35,065 nt of DNA from Acidithiobacillus sulfuriphilus (GTDB lineage: Bacteria; Pseudomonadota; Gammaproteobacteria; Acidithiobacillales; Acidithiobacillaceae): NCBI RefSeq assembly GCF_003721225.1, contig NZ_RIZI01000179.1, forward strand, positions 1 through 35,065. Reading direction: 5' to 3'. Position 1 is the first letter of the stretch; each line of letters starts with the position of its first letter. Positions 23,784 through 31,719 of the stretch are shown one piece after another. A program made the position numbers and the translations under genes. The notes under the pieces were generated by a model that saw only the letters and a program-made list of their open reading frames with translations, was not told where the DNA came from and ran no database searches.

Positions 23784-24980
23784 TCATGCTTGTGGGACCA
23801 GGCGCTGCACCCGGCGGACCGGCTGCAGGAAGCGGGCGCAAAGATCATTGTAAAAATCCAGGCCGCAGGCGCTGGGGCGCAGGATGCCGTCCTGGCGCCG
23901 GAGGAGGCCATCGGCTTCGGCCTGCAGGAGTTGCGGCAGGATGCCCTCCAGGGCCAAGCCGGTGCGCTCCGCAAACAGTCCCTCCGGAACTCCGCCGGGC
24001 AGGCGCAGGGCGTTGAGCATGAACTCAAAGGGCAACTCGGCCCCGGCGACGCGCTCGCGCTCCCCGAGCTGGGGCAGGGTAGCCAAAGCGTCGGCCATGT
24101 AGCTCTCCGGCCGTGGTGGCTTACGGGTGCGCCAGATCCCGTCCGGGAGGGTGATCTTGCCGTGGGCCCCGGCGCCAATGCCCAGATAATCGCCGTATCG
24201 CCAGTAATTGAGATTATGCCGGCAGGCGTGGCCGGTCCGGGCATGGGCCGAGATTTCATAGCGGGGGAGGCCCGCCGTCGCCAGGCGTTCGCGCAGGGCC
24301 AGCTCCATGTCGGCGGCCAGGTCGGCATCGGGCATTTGGGCGGGTGGCTGGGCGGCAAAGGGGGTGCCCGCCTCCAGGGTAAGCTGATACAAGGACAGGT
24401 GCGGGGGAGCAAAAGCCAGGGCCGTTTCCAGATCGGCCAGGGCGGCCGCCAGATCCTGGCCGGGCAGGGCGAAGATGAGGTCGAGATTAAAGCTGGCAAA
24501 AGCGGCGTCGGCCGCCGCCGCGATGGCCCGGCGGGCGGCCGCGCCATCGTGGATGCGCCCCAGCACCCGCAACAGGTCATCGTCAAAGGACTGGATGCCC
24601 AGGGACAGGCGGGTGATCCCGGCGTCGCGGTAGGCGCGAAAGGCCGCCGCCTCGATGGCGCCGGGGTTGGCCTCCATGCTGATTTCCGCCCCCGGCTGCA
24701 GGCGCAGGCGCGCGCGCAGTTCCGCGAGGAGACGATCGATGGCCGCAGGCGGAAAGAGGCTGGGCGTTCCGCCACCAAAAAAAATACTGCCGATGCGGCG
24801 TCCCCAGATCCATGGCAGTTCGCGCTCCAGATCGGCCAGCAAGGCCGCCGTGTAGCGCTCGACGGGCACGGTAGCGGGGGCGACGTGGGAGTTGAAATCG
24901 CAATAGGGGCACTTGGCCTTGCACCAGGGCAGATGCACATAGAGCGAGAGGACGGAGGGGGGCTGCAGGGTTATACTCAT
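23784..24980 (-). CDS. hemW: Heme chaperone HemW (radical SAM)
   Basis: The 398-residue product is a radical SAM protein of the HemN/HemW family. The cluster motif is C20-x3-C24-x2-C27 followed by DF (WCKAKCPYCDF), and the CxYCxF form with HNLNYWRYGDYLGIGAGAHG fits HemW, the heme chaperone, rather than coproporphyrinogen dehydrogenase HemN. SIFFGGGTPSL and RLSLGIQSF are also present. In E. coli the gene sits beside rdgB; here rph-rdgB lies about 1.3 kb away. It diverges from the LON-domain gene by only 32 bases, so the promoters must overlap. Confidence 0.93.
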   Translation of the reverse strand: MSITLQPPSVLSLYVHLPWCKAKCPYCDFNSHVAPATVPVERYTAALLADLERELPWIWGRRIGSIFFGGGTPSLFPPAAIDRLLAELRARLRLQPGAEISMEANPGAIEAAAFRAYRDAGITRLSLGIQSFDDDLLRVLGRIHDGAAARRAIAAAADAAFASFNLDLIFALPGQDLAAALADLETALAFAPPHLSLYQLTLEAGTPFAAQPPAQMPDADLAADMELALRERLATAGLPRYEISAHARTGHACRHNLNYWRYGDYLGIGAGAHGKITLPDGIWRTRKPPRPESYMADALATLPQLGERERVAGAELPFEFMLNALRLPGGVPEGLFAERTGLALEGILPQLLQAEADGLLRRQDGILRPSACGLDFYNDLCARFLQPVRRVQRLVPQA

Positions 24981-25012
24981 GCTATATTTCGACCTGTCTC
25001 AGGGATGTGGCG

Positions 25013-25582
25013 ATGGAGAATGATCGGGTGACACCGCTATTTTTGCTCCGCACCGTGCTGTTTCCACAGGGTCTGCTCGCCCTGCGCGTTTTTGAGCCCC
25101 GTTACCTCGACATGATCAGCGCCAGTCTGCGTCACGGCGAGGATTTTGGCATTTGCCTGATCCGCAGTGGCGAGGAGATTGGGCAGGGGGCCGTGCCCGC
25201 CGGCGTCGGCACCCTGGCGCGGGTCGTGGACTGGGGCGGGGAGGCGGGCGTTTTGCATATTCAGGTCGAGGGGCAGGAGCGGTTCAGTATCGTCGACTGG
25301 GAGTATCAGAGGCAACTGGCCCAGGCGCGAATCAAATGCTGGCCGGCGGAGCCCATCCTCCCCATTCCCCGCGAAGTCGGCGATCTCCTGCCCATCCTGG
25401 CGGAACTGCTGGGCGACGCCGGCGCGGTGCGCCAACTCGATGCCAGCCGTGCCGGCATGCACCTGGCGCAAGCCTTGCCTGCACCGGCCGAAGATAAGCA
25501 GCGACTACTGGAACTGCAAGACCCCCTGGAGCGGCTGCGGCGTATCCGCGCCCTCCTGCGCGGTGAAGGGGCCCAAGCCTGA
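25013..25582 (+). CDS. LON substrate-binding-domain protein
   Basis: The 189-residue product is a stand-alone N-terminal domain of Lon protease (PUA-like). It begins with PLFLLRTVLFPQGLLALRVFEPRYLDMI, the typical strand order, and has FGICLI and the GVGTLARVVDW segment. There is no AAA+ or protease domain, so it is not a protease; the role of such proteins is unknown. ATG 25013 has AGGGA upstream; an in-frame GTG at 25007 is possible. It ends 30 bases before the convergent cyclic-nucleotide-binding gene. Confidence 0.9.
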   Translation: MENDRVTPLFLLRTVLFPQGLLALRVFEPRYLDMISASLRHGEDFGICLIRSGEEIGQGAVPAGVGTLARVVDWGGEAGVLHIQVEGQERFSIVDWEYQRQLAQARIKCWPAEPILPIPREVGDLLPILAELLGDAGAVRQLDASRAGMHLAQALPAPAEDKQRLLELQDPLERLRRIRALLRGEGAQA

Positions 25583-25612
25583 GCCGCGCCTGCTTCCCCG
25601 GCGGGCAACGGC

Positions 25613-26107
25613 TCAGTGCTTGCCCTTGCCATAAATATAGGTGGAAAAGTCCGTGTAACCCTGGGATAGGTTGCGGAAGAGGTGATCCAGGCTAATGATC
25701 GCCTGTTCGAGGATGTTCACCGTAATGTAGGGTTTTTCCACCTTCAGCCGCTGATAACGGGCCCTGGTGAGTACCAGTACCTGGGTATCATCGCTCTTGG
25801 CGATGATACGGGCGCTGCGCGGCTGGCGATCAAAGAACGACATCTCGCCAGCCATCTCGCCTTCCTGCACGCGTACCACCTCCACCTCATCGCCATCGGC
25901 CGTATGGTGGATGATGGCCATCTCCCCTTTGACGCAGAAAAACAAGGCTTCCCCCAGGCTGCCCCACTCGGCAATGACCTGATCGGCATGAAAATGCGCA
26001 TGGGTGACATATTCGGCCAGGGTCTGGATCTCGCTCATGGTGAGGGATTGGGCGAGGTGATGCTGTTTGAGAAATTGGGTGATCTCTACATGGGGGATGC
26101 CGGGCAT
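25613..26107 (-). CDS. Cyclic-nucleotide-binding-domain protein without DNA-binding domain
   Basis: The 164-residue protein has a CRP-type cyclic-nucleotide-binding fold. The phosphate-binding cassette is visible as EMAGEMSFFDRQPRSARIIA, with the Glu and the Arg found in nucleotide-binding members. ADQVIAEWGSLGEALFFCVKGEMAIIH forms the preceding strands. The C-terminus has a helix and no helix-turn-helix, so it is not a transcription factor by itself. Its partner is unknown. GGAGG lies eight bases upstream of the ATG. A TATACT at 26144-26149 (minus strand) could be its -10. Confidence 0.9.
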   Translation of the reverse strand: MPGIPHVEITQFLKQHHLAQSLTMSEIQTLAEYVTHAHFHADQVIAEWGSLGEALFFCVKGEMAIIHHTADGDEVEVVRVQEGEMAGEMSFFDRQPRSARIIAKSDDTQVLVLTRARYQRLKVEKPYITVNILEQAIISLDHLFRNLSQGYTDFSTYIYGKGKH

Positions 26108-26242
26108 GGGTAACGCCTCCTACTCCAATCGTCATTTTTTGCTAGTATAGGGCCAAGGCCGGTTCCAGCGACAGCCCCACCCCCTTTCCCCCGGCGCCCG
26201 GCACGGTACAATGCCTCGCCATTTCCCCCTAGAGAGCCCCAG

Positions 26243-26971
26243 ATGACGCGTCCCAGTGGAAGAAACGCCAACGCCCTGCGCCCGGTCCAGATTACCCGCC
26301 ACTTTACCAAGCACGCCGAGGGCTCGGTGCTCATCGCCTGTGGCGATACCAAGGTACTGTGCACCGCCAGCGTCGAGGAACGGGTGCCGCCCTTCCTGCG
26401 GGGTGCGGGCAAGGGCTGGGTGACGGCGGAATACAGCATGTTGCCGCGCGCCACGCGGGAGCGGGTGGCCCGGGAGTCGGCCAAAGGACGTATTGGCGGG
26501 CGTACCCACGAAATCCAGCGGCTCATTGGCCGCAGTTTGCGCGCCGCCATAGACCTGAAAGGTTTGGGCGAGCGTACCCTCTGGGTGGATTGCGATGTCC
26601 TGCAGGCCGACGGCGGTACGCGCACGGCCAGCATCACCGGTGCCTGCCTGGCCGTGGCCGATGCCTTGCTGCACCTCCGGGAGCAGGGGCGCATCGCCGC
26701 CCTTCCCCTCAAGGACTGGGTGGCGGCGATCTCCGTGGGGGTGTGTCAGGGCGAGGCGGTGCTGGATCTGGATTACGCCGAGGACAGTACGGCGGAGGTG
26801 GACATGAATGTGGTCATGACCGGGCGCGGCGAGTTCGTCGAGGTGCAGGGTACGGCCGAAGGCGCGCCGTTTTCGGGGGTGCAGATGGAGCAGATGCTCG
26901 CCCTGGCCCGCGCCGGCATCGACGATCTCCTCGCCCTGCAGCGCCGCGAGTTTCCCGAGGTCGAACGATGA
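26243..26971 (+). CDS. rph: Ribonuclease PH
   Basis: The 242-residue product is a phosphate-dependent 3'-5' exoribonuclease that trims tRNA ends. It starts [15 protein letters not shown] and has the family blocks [38 protein letters not shown], the segment [21 protein letters not shown] (as KGRIGGRT here), [19 protein letters not shown] and [18 protein letters not shown]. The length is that of the usual family. The stop codon overlaps the rdgB start as ATGA. A possible -10 (TACAAT, 26207-26212) lies upstream, with no good -35. Confidence 0.96.
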   Translation: MTRPSGRNANALRPVQITRHFTKHAEGSVLIACGDTKVLCTASVEERVPPFLRGAGKGWVTAEYSMLPRATRERVARESAKGRIGGRTHEIQRLIGRSLRAAIDLKGLGERTLWVDCDVLQADGGTRTASITGACLAVADALLHLREQGRIAALPLKDWVAAISVGVCQGEAVLDLDYAEDSTAEVDMNVVMTGRGEFVEVQGTAEGAPFSGVQMEQMLALARAGIDDLLALQRREFPEVER

Positions 26972-27597
26972 CGGAATTGGTGCTGGCTACGGGCAACCCG
27001 GGCAAGCTGCGGGAATTGACCCCGCCTTTGGCAGCCTTGGGCTTTACCTTGCACACCCAGGCGGAGCTGGGCATTGCCGCCGTTGACGAAACGGCCGGAA
27101 CCTTCGTGGAGAACGCCTTGCTCAAGGCTCGCCATGCGGCGCAGTGCGGCGGGTTGGCGGCCCTGGCCGAGGATTCCGGTCTCTGCGTTCCCGCCCTCGG
27201 TGCCGCTCCGGGCCTCTTTTCGGCCCGTTATGCGGGAGAGCAGGCGACGGATGAGGAAAATAACGCCAAGCTCCTGCGCGCCATGGAGTCCTTGCGGGGT
27301 AGCGCCCGCCAGGCCTATTTTACCTGCTGCATGGTGTACTTGACCGAGGCGGACGACCCCTCACCGCTGATCGGTCAGGGTTTCTGGTTCGGCGAGATCG
27401 CCAAGGCCCCACGGGGGGGTGGGGGTTTCGGCTACGATCCTATTTTTTATCCGGCCGGGCTGGGTGGCAGCGCTGCGGAACTGGACGGCCCGCAAAAAGG
27501 CGCCCTCAGCCATCGTGGCGCGGCCTTACGCGCCTTGCTGGCGCTATTGCGCCAACAAGGCTACTCCTCCCCCCAGCCCGCCTCCCCCAGGGACTGA
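26968..27597 (+). CDS. rdgB: RdgB/HAM1-family non-canonical purine NTP pyrophosphatase
   Basis: The 209-residue product hydrolyses dITP, ITP and XTP to keep deaminated purines out of DNA. Motifs are [11 protein letters not shown] at the N-terminus, [31 protein letters not shown] and [11 protein letters not shown]. The C-terminal [15 protein letters not shown] is also typical. It is translationally coupled to rph through the ATGA overlap. Its last 37 bases overlap the 3' end of the convergent sigma-factor gene. Confidence 0.96.
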   Translation: MTELVLATGNPGKLRELTPPLAALGFTLHTQAELGIAAVDETAGTFVENALLKARHAAQCGGLAALAEDSGLCVPALGAAPGLFSARYAGEQATDEENNAKLLRAMESLRGSARQAYFTCCMVYLTEADDPSPLIGQGFWFGEIAKAPRGGGGFGYDPIFYPAGLGGSAAELDGPQKGALSHRGAALRALLALLRQQGYSSPQPASPRD

Positions 27598-28412
27598 CGC
27601 AAGCGTCCCAGGGCGCGCACCTGGAGCTGCCGGACGGCCTCGCGGCTGACGCCCATGCGCTCGGCCACCGCCTCCAGGGTCATGGGGGCGTCGCCATAGA
27701 GGCCATAGCGATAGATCATGACCTCCCGTTGCTTGTCATTGAGCTGGAGCAATTGCGCGCGGAGCGCCTTGCAGAGGGAGGCCTGATCATAATCCGCAGC
27801 CGGGCTGCCCAGCTCGCCGCTGGCCATCTCCATGCGGCTGGGGCCGTCATGGAGCTCTTCATCCAGGGAGCAGACCCGGATGTCGGCAAAGTCCAGCGCG
27901 CGCAGGGTGCTTTCACGCACCCCGAGGGCGCGGCGACGGTTTTCGCGCTGTTCCGGGGCGGGGGTATCCGCCTCCTCGCCGCGCTGCAGGTAGGCGTGCA
28001 GGGATTTGGCGAGATAGTCGGGCAGCCGGATGAAACGGGCGCGGATCAGGGCGCGTTGCATGGCTTCGCGTACCCACCAGGTGGCGTAGCTGGAAAAGCG
28101 GGTACCCATATCCGGGCGGAAGCGGTCGGCGGCGCGCATGAGACCCATGTAGCCTTCCTGGATCAGATCCTCATGACTGAGGCCCTTGTTGCGGTAGGAT
28201 CGGGCTACTGCGCGTACCAGGGGGATATGCGCCGATACCAGCGTGGCGCGCGCGGTCTCATCCCCCTGATGCTGGCGGCGGACCAGTTCCAGCTCCTGCT
28301 GCTGACTTAAAAAGGGGCTGCTCGCTTCGGGACCGGTTTTGTTCTCTGCTTCCGGCAATGGTGGTGGCAGTGGAAAATCAACTGGTGCTATGGTGCTGAG
28401 CTTGGCGTGCAT
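27561..28412 (-). CDS. Sigma-70 family alternative sigma factor (RpoS-like)
   Basis: The 283-residue product is a sigma-70 family factor without region 1.1. Region 2 spans about 55-132 (VRAVARSYRNKGLSHEDLIQEGYMGLMRAADRF, then FSSYATWWVREAMQRAL) and is followed by FIRLPDYLAKSL. Region 4 (about 220-273) has LNDKQREVMIYRYGLYG and the helix-turn-helix MTLEAVAERMGVSREAVRQLQVRAL. The compact region 3 and the RLP segment are most like RpoS-type group 2 factors, but identity is uncertain; RpoH is less likely. The gene ends inside the 3' end of rdgB. Upstream is an AT-rich stretch with possible promoters. GGGAG precedes the start. Confidence 0.88.
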   Translation of the reverse strand: MHAKLSTIAPVDFPLPPPLPEAENKTGPEASSPFLSQQQELELVRRQHQGDETARATLVSAHIPLVRAVARSYRNKGLSHEDLIQEGYMGLMRAADRFRPDMGTRFSSYATWWVREAMQRALIRARFIRLPDYLAKSLHAYLQRGEEADTPAPEQRENRRRALGVRESTLRALDFADIRVCSLDEELHDGPSRMEMASGELGSPAADYDQASLCKALRAQLLQLNDKQREVMIYRYGLYGDAPMTLEAVAERMGVSREAVRQLQVRALGRLRQSLGEAGWGEE

Positions 28413-28435
28413 CGTTTCTCCCTGCTGCTACTCTT

Positions 28436-28527
28436 GAGAAAGGCGTATAATATACTTATCTAATATATTATTTCTTATACATTTTATGCTTTTGGAATAT
28501 TAGTATTCTTTTTTATCCGACTGTCAA
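28436..28527. promoter_or_regulatory. AT-rich promoter region of the sigma-factor gene
   Basis: This stretch is far richer in A and T than its surroundings. It contains the perfect 10-base palindrome TAATATATTA at 28461-28470 and several TATAAT-like sequences. On the minus strand TTGACA (28522-28527) is a perfect -35, with a poor -10 about 16-19 bases downstream. The exact start site cannot be chosen by eye. It lies 24-115 bases upstream of the sigma-factor start codon. Confidence 0.45.
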
Positions 28528-28631
28528 GTCCCCATGGGGGATTCTTCATGAATGGTGTCGGTGTGGCGGGGCGTTGGCGGACGGCTGTGTACGCCCTTGG
28601 CAGGGCATCCTTGCAATACAATCCTTGCCTT

Positions 28632-28660
28632 TTGACTCGCGATCCTCTCCTGCCTATACT
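28632..28660 (+). promoter_or_regulatory. Sigma-70 promoter of rpsU
   Basis: TTGACT (28632-28637) and TATACT (28655-28660) are separated by 17 bases. Each is one or two substitutions from consensus. Transcription would start near 28667, about 45 bases before the rpsU start codon, and may run through dnaG. Confidence 0.8.
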
Positions 28661-28711
28661 ATTGGCCCTTGTTGCCAACCATATTGTTTCCGAAGAGGTT
28701 AAGACCACAAC

Positions 28712-28927
28712 ATGCCAACCGTTCGCGTCAAAGAGAATGAGCCCTTCGAGGTCGCACTGCGTCGCTTCAAGCGTTCCTGTGAGAAGGCCGGCGTCCTTAC
28801 CGAGGTGCGCCGTCGCGAGTTTTACGAAAAGCCCACCGAGGAGCGCAAGCGCAAGGCGGCCGCGGCGCGTAAGCGCGCACTGAAGCGTATGCGTCGCCAG
28901 CAACTACGGTTGGTACGGCTGTATTGA
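28712..28927 (+). CDS. rpsU: 30S ribosomal protein S21
   Basis: The 71-residue basic protein is full-length S21 ([41 protein letters not shown]), which binds near the 16S rRNA decoding region and helps initiation. It heads the macromolecular synthesis operon, as in many proteobacteria. The TGA stop overlaps the yqeY ATG by one base (TGATG). Confidence 0.98.
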   Translation: MPTVRVKENEPFEVALRRFKRSCEKAGVLTEVRRREFYEKPTEERKRKAAAARKRALKRMRRQQLRLVRLY

Positions 28928-29373
28928 TGAGCTTGCGCGAGCGTATCCAGGAGGATATGAAGGTTGCCATGCGCGCCCGGGAAGCCGAGCGGCTGGGGAC
29001 CATACGCATGCTCCTGGCCGCCGTCAAACAGCGCGAGATTGACGAGCGCCGTGTCCTCGAGGAAGCGGAGGTACTCAGTCTGGTGGATAAGCTGATCAAG
29101 CAGCGTAAGGATTCGGCGAGCCAGTTCAGCGCTGGCGGGCGGCCGGATCTTGCCGAAAAAGAGGAGGCCGAAATCGTCATCCTCTCTGCTTATTTGCCGG
29201 AACCCTTGGCGGCAGAGGCCATTGATGCACTCATCGGCGAGGCGATTACGGCCGTGGGCGCGACCAGCCCCCGCGATATGGGCAAGGTGCTCAGCACCCT
29301 GCGCCCGCAGATGCAGGGACGTGCCGACATGGCGCTGGTGGCGGATAAGGTGAAGGCCCACCTCCAGCCGTGA
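28927..29373 (+). CDS. yqeY: YqeY/GatB-like domain protein
   Basis: The 148-residue product is a YqeY family protein, related to the tRNA-binding C-terminal domain of GatB. Typical are LRERIQEDMKVAMRAREAERLGTIRMLLAAVKQREID, then EEAEIVILSAYLPEPLAAEAIDALI and the C-terminal DMGKVLSTLRPQMQGRADMALVADKVKAHL. Its role is unproven, though the link to tRNA-dependent amidation is suggested by homology. It lies between rpsU and mutS2 with overlapping stop/start codons on both sides, so the genes are translationally coupled. Confidence 0.95.
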   Translation: MSLRERIQEDMKVAMRAREAERLGTIRMLLAAVKQREIDERRVLEEAEVLSLVDKLIKQRKDSASQFSAGGRPDLAEKEEAEIVILSAYLPEPLAAEAIDALIGEAITAVGATSPRDMGKVLSTLRPQMQGRADMALVADKVKAHLQP

Positions 29374-31718
29374 CGGCGGACAGCAAGGCGTCGGCGATGA
29401 CCCCTCGCGAGGCTGTGCTGCACTCCCTGGACCTGCCGCGCCTGCGCGACGCCTGGGTACGGGAGTGTGCCCATGGCTATGGGCGGCGCCATGCACTGGA
29501 GGCCTCGCCCTGGGTTGGCCTGGCGCAAGTGCAGGAGCGGCTGCTGTGGTCGCAGGCCCTGGAGTCGCGCCGTAGCAGCGGGCATGACCTGCCCATCCCC
29601 CAAATTCCCGATGTCGATGCCCTCCTGGACCTGGCGACGCGTCCCGGCGCTGCCCTGAGCGGCCGTGAACTCCGCCTCATCCATGATGTGCTGACGGCCC
29701 AGCGCAGTTATTGGGCCTCCCTCTCCGCCAGCAGCGGCGCAGACATCCTGACGCCCCTCGTTGCGCAACTGGCACCGCCGGCTGCTCTCTTGCAGCATCT
29801 GGATGCGGCGGTGGATGAGGATGGCGAGTTGCGGGATGGCGCGAGCCCGGCGCTGGCAGCCATTCGCCAAGGTATCCGCGCCTCCCGGGCGGAACTGCAG
29901 CGTTTCTTGCAAGGCTTGCTGCGGGCCGGGGATCTCGCGGATGCCTGGCAGGATCAGGTCATCGCCCTGCGCGGCGAGCGCTATGTGCTGCCCCTGAAGG
30001 CCACGCACAAAGGGCGCTTGCGGGGGATCATCCATGACCGCTCGGCCAGCGGCGAAACCCTGTTCATCGAACCGCTCACGGCGGTGGATCTCAACAATCG
30101 TCTGGTGCAGGAGCGTCGCGAGGAAGGCCAGGAGCAGGAGCGCATTCGCCGCCGGCTCACCGCCGCCATCGGTGCTGTTGCGGCCTCTGTGGCAACGTCT
30201 CTGGGATTGATAGGGCGTCTGGATGCCGTGCGGGCGGGGTTGGTATTGGGGCAACGCTTTGCCGGGCGCCTGCCCAGCGTGGCTGCCGACGCCCGCTTTG
30301 CCTTGCGCCAGCTCCGCCATCCCTTGTTGTGCCTGCAGCATGGCGCCGATGCGGTGGTGGGAAACGACATCGGCCTGGGCGGTGAGGTGCGCCAGTTGCT
30401 CATCAGCGGTCCCAATACGGGCGGCAAAACGGCCCTGCTGAAAGCCCTGGGCCTGAGCCATCTCCTCGCTTATCTCGGCCTGCCGGTGGCGGCGGATGGG
30501 GTTTTCGGTTATTTCCCGCAGATTTTTACGGTCATCGGCGATGCCCAGGATATCGTTGCCGACCTATCCACTTTTTCCTCCCAGTTGTTGCGCCTGCAAG
30601 GGGTGCTGGCCAGCGCCGATGCCCAGAGTCTGATCCTCTTGGATGAAATGGGGAGTGGCACGGATCCCCGCGAGGGGGGAGCGCTGGCCCAGGCGGTGGC
30701 TGTCGAACTGCTGCGGCGGGGTGCCTGCAGTTTGATCACCAGCCATCTGGAGGTGATGAAACGCTATGCCCTGGGACGACCGGCGGTGTTGCTGGCAGGC
30801 ATGGCCTTCGACCCCGAGCGTCTGGCCCCGACCTATCGCCTGCAGTGGGGGGTTGGCGGGGCCAGCCATGGTCTGGCCATCGCCCGCCGGGTGGGCCTCC
30901 CTGCCAGCATCGTGGATGCGGCGGAGGGGTTGCTCGCCGATGATCGCGATGACTGGGAACGCTGGGAAACCCAGCGGGAGGGGCTGCTGGAAGCCGCGCA
31001 ACGGGCGGCGGCGGAGGCCGAAGAGGCGCGCGCCGCTGCCCAGGCCCTGGAACTGCGCCTGACGCGCGAGCTGGAGACCCTGCGCCAGGAGCGGGCGGCA
31101 GCGGCGGAGGCCGCCCGCGCGCAGTGGGAAAAAGCCCTGGCCGATGGCCGCCGCCAGATACGGGAAAGCATTGCTGCGCTCAAGTCCGGCCGCGACACGC
31201 AGGCCGCCTGGGATGCCCTGGCGGCGGCCGACCGCCCTTTTCAAGAGTCCGCTGCGGTACCCGCGCCCCCTCCCCTGCCGCAGCCCGGAGATACGGGCCT
31301 TTTTCTGCCCCTGCGCCAGGCCGCCCAGGTCCTGGCCGTGGATGGCGCCCAAGGGCGGATACGGATTGCCCTGCGCGGCAAGACCCTCTGGGTACCGCTG
31401 CAGCAGTTTTCCTGCACAAAAGGTGTGCAGATCCCCAAGGAAGCCGGCCGGGCCCATTATCTCGCCCCGGAAACCTTGCCCTGGCGCCTGGACCTGCGTG
31501 GTCAGCGCCGCGAAGACGCCCTGCACGCCCTGTGCCGCCACATCGATGATGCAGTAGCGGCGGGAAGGCGGCAGGTGGAGGTCCTGCACGGGACCGGTAA
31601 CGGCGTGCTGGCGGAAATGGTGCGCGAATTCGCCCGCAGCGATCCCCGCATCGGCCAGTGGCGCATGGCGCGGCCGGAACAGGGTGGTGGCGGCGTCAGC
31701 GAACTGGAGTTGCGCTAG
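29370..31718 (+). CDS. mutS2: MutS2 family ATPase/nuclease
   Basis: The 782-residue product is a MutS2 homologue. It lacks the mismatch-recognition domains of MutS. It has the core and clamp helices (RYVLPLKATHKGRLRGIIHDRSASGETLFIEP), Walker A GPNTGGKT, Walker B SLILLDEMGSGTDPREG and a coiled coil around 520-600 rich in Ala, Glu and Arg. A C-terminal Smr domain (LDLRGQRREDALHAL, VLHGTGNGVL) completes it. MutS2 proteins suppress recombination or rescue collided ribosomes. A GTG at 29370 overlaps the yqeY stop (GTGA); ATG 29397 is the alternative start. It is inserted between yqeY and dnaG. Confidence 0.93.
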   Translation: MTADSKASAMTPREAVLHSLDLPRLRDAWVRECAHGYGRRHALEASPWVGLAQVQERLLWSQALESRRSSGHDLPIPQIPDVDALLDLATRPGAALSGRELRLIHDVLTAQRSYWASLSASSGADILTPLVAQLAPPAALLQHLDAAVDEDGELRDGASPALAAIRQGIRASRAELQRFLQGLLRAGDLADAWQDQVIALRGERYVLPLKATHKGRLRGIIHDRSASGETLFIEPLTAVDLNNRLVQERREEGQEQERIRRRLTAAIGAVAASVATSLGLIGRLDAVRAGLVLGQRFAGRLPSVAADARFALRQLRHPLLCLQHGADAVVGNDIGLGGEVRQLLISGPNTGGKTALLKALGLSHLLAYLGLPVAADGVFGYFPQIFTVIGDAQDIVADLSTFSSQLLRLQGVLASADAQSLILLDEMGSGTDPREGGALAQAVAVELLRRGACSLITSHLEVMKRYALGRPAVLLAGMAFDPERLAPTYRLQWGVGGASHGLAIARRVGLPASIVDAAEGLLADDRDDWERWETQREGLLEAAQRAAAEAEEARAAAQALELRLTRELETLRQERAAAAEAARAQWEKALADGRRQIRESIAALKSGRDTQAAWDALAAADRPFQESAAVPAPPPLPQPGDTGLFLPLRQAAQVLAVDGAQGRIRIALRGKTLWVPLQQFSCTKGVQIPKEAGRAHYLAPETLPWRLDLRGQRREDALHALCRHIDDAVAAGRRQVEVLHGTGNGVLAEMVREFARSDPRIGQWRMARPEQGGGGVSELELR

Positions 31719-31719
31719 T

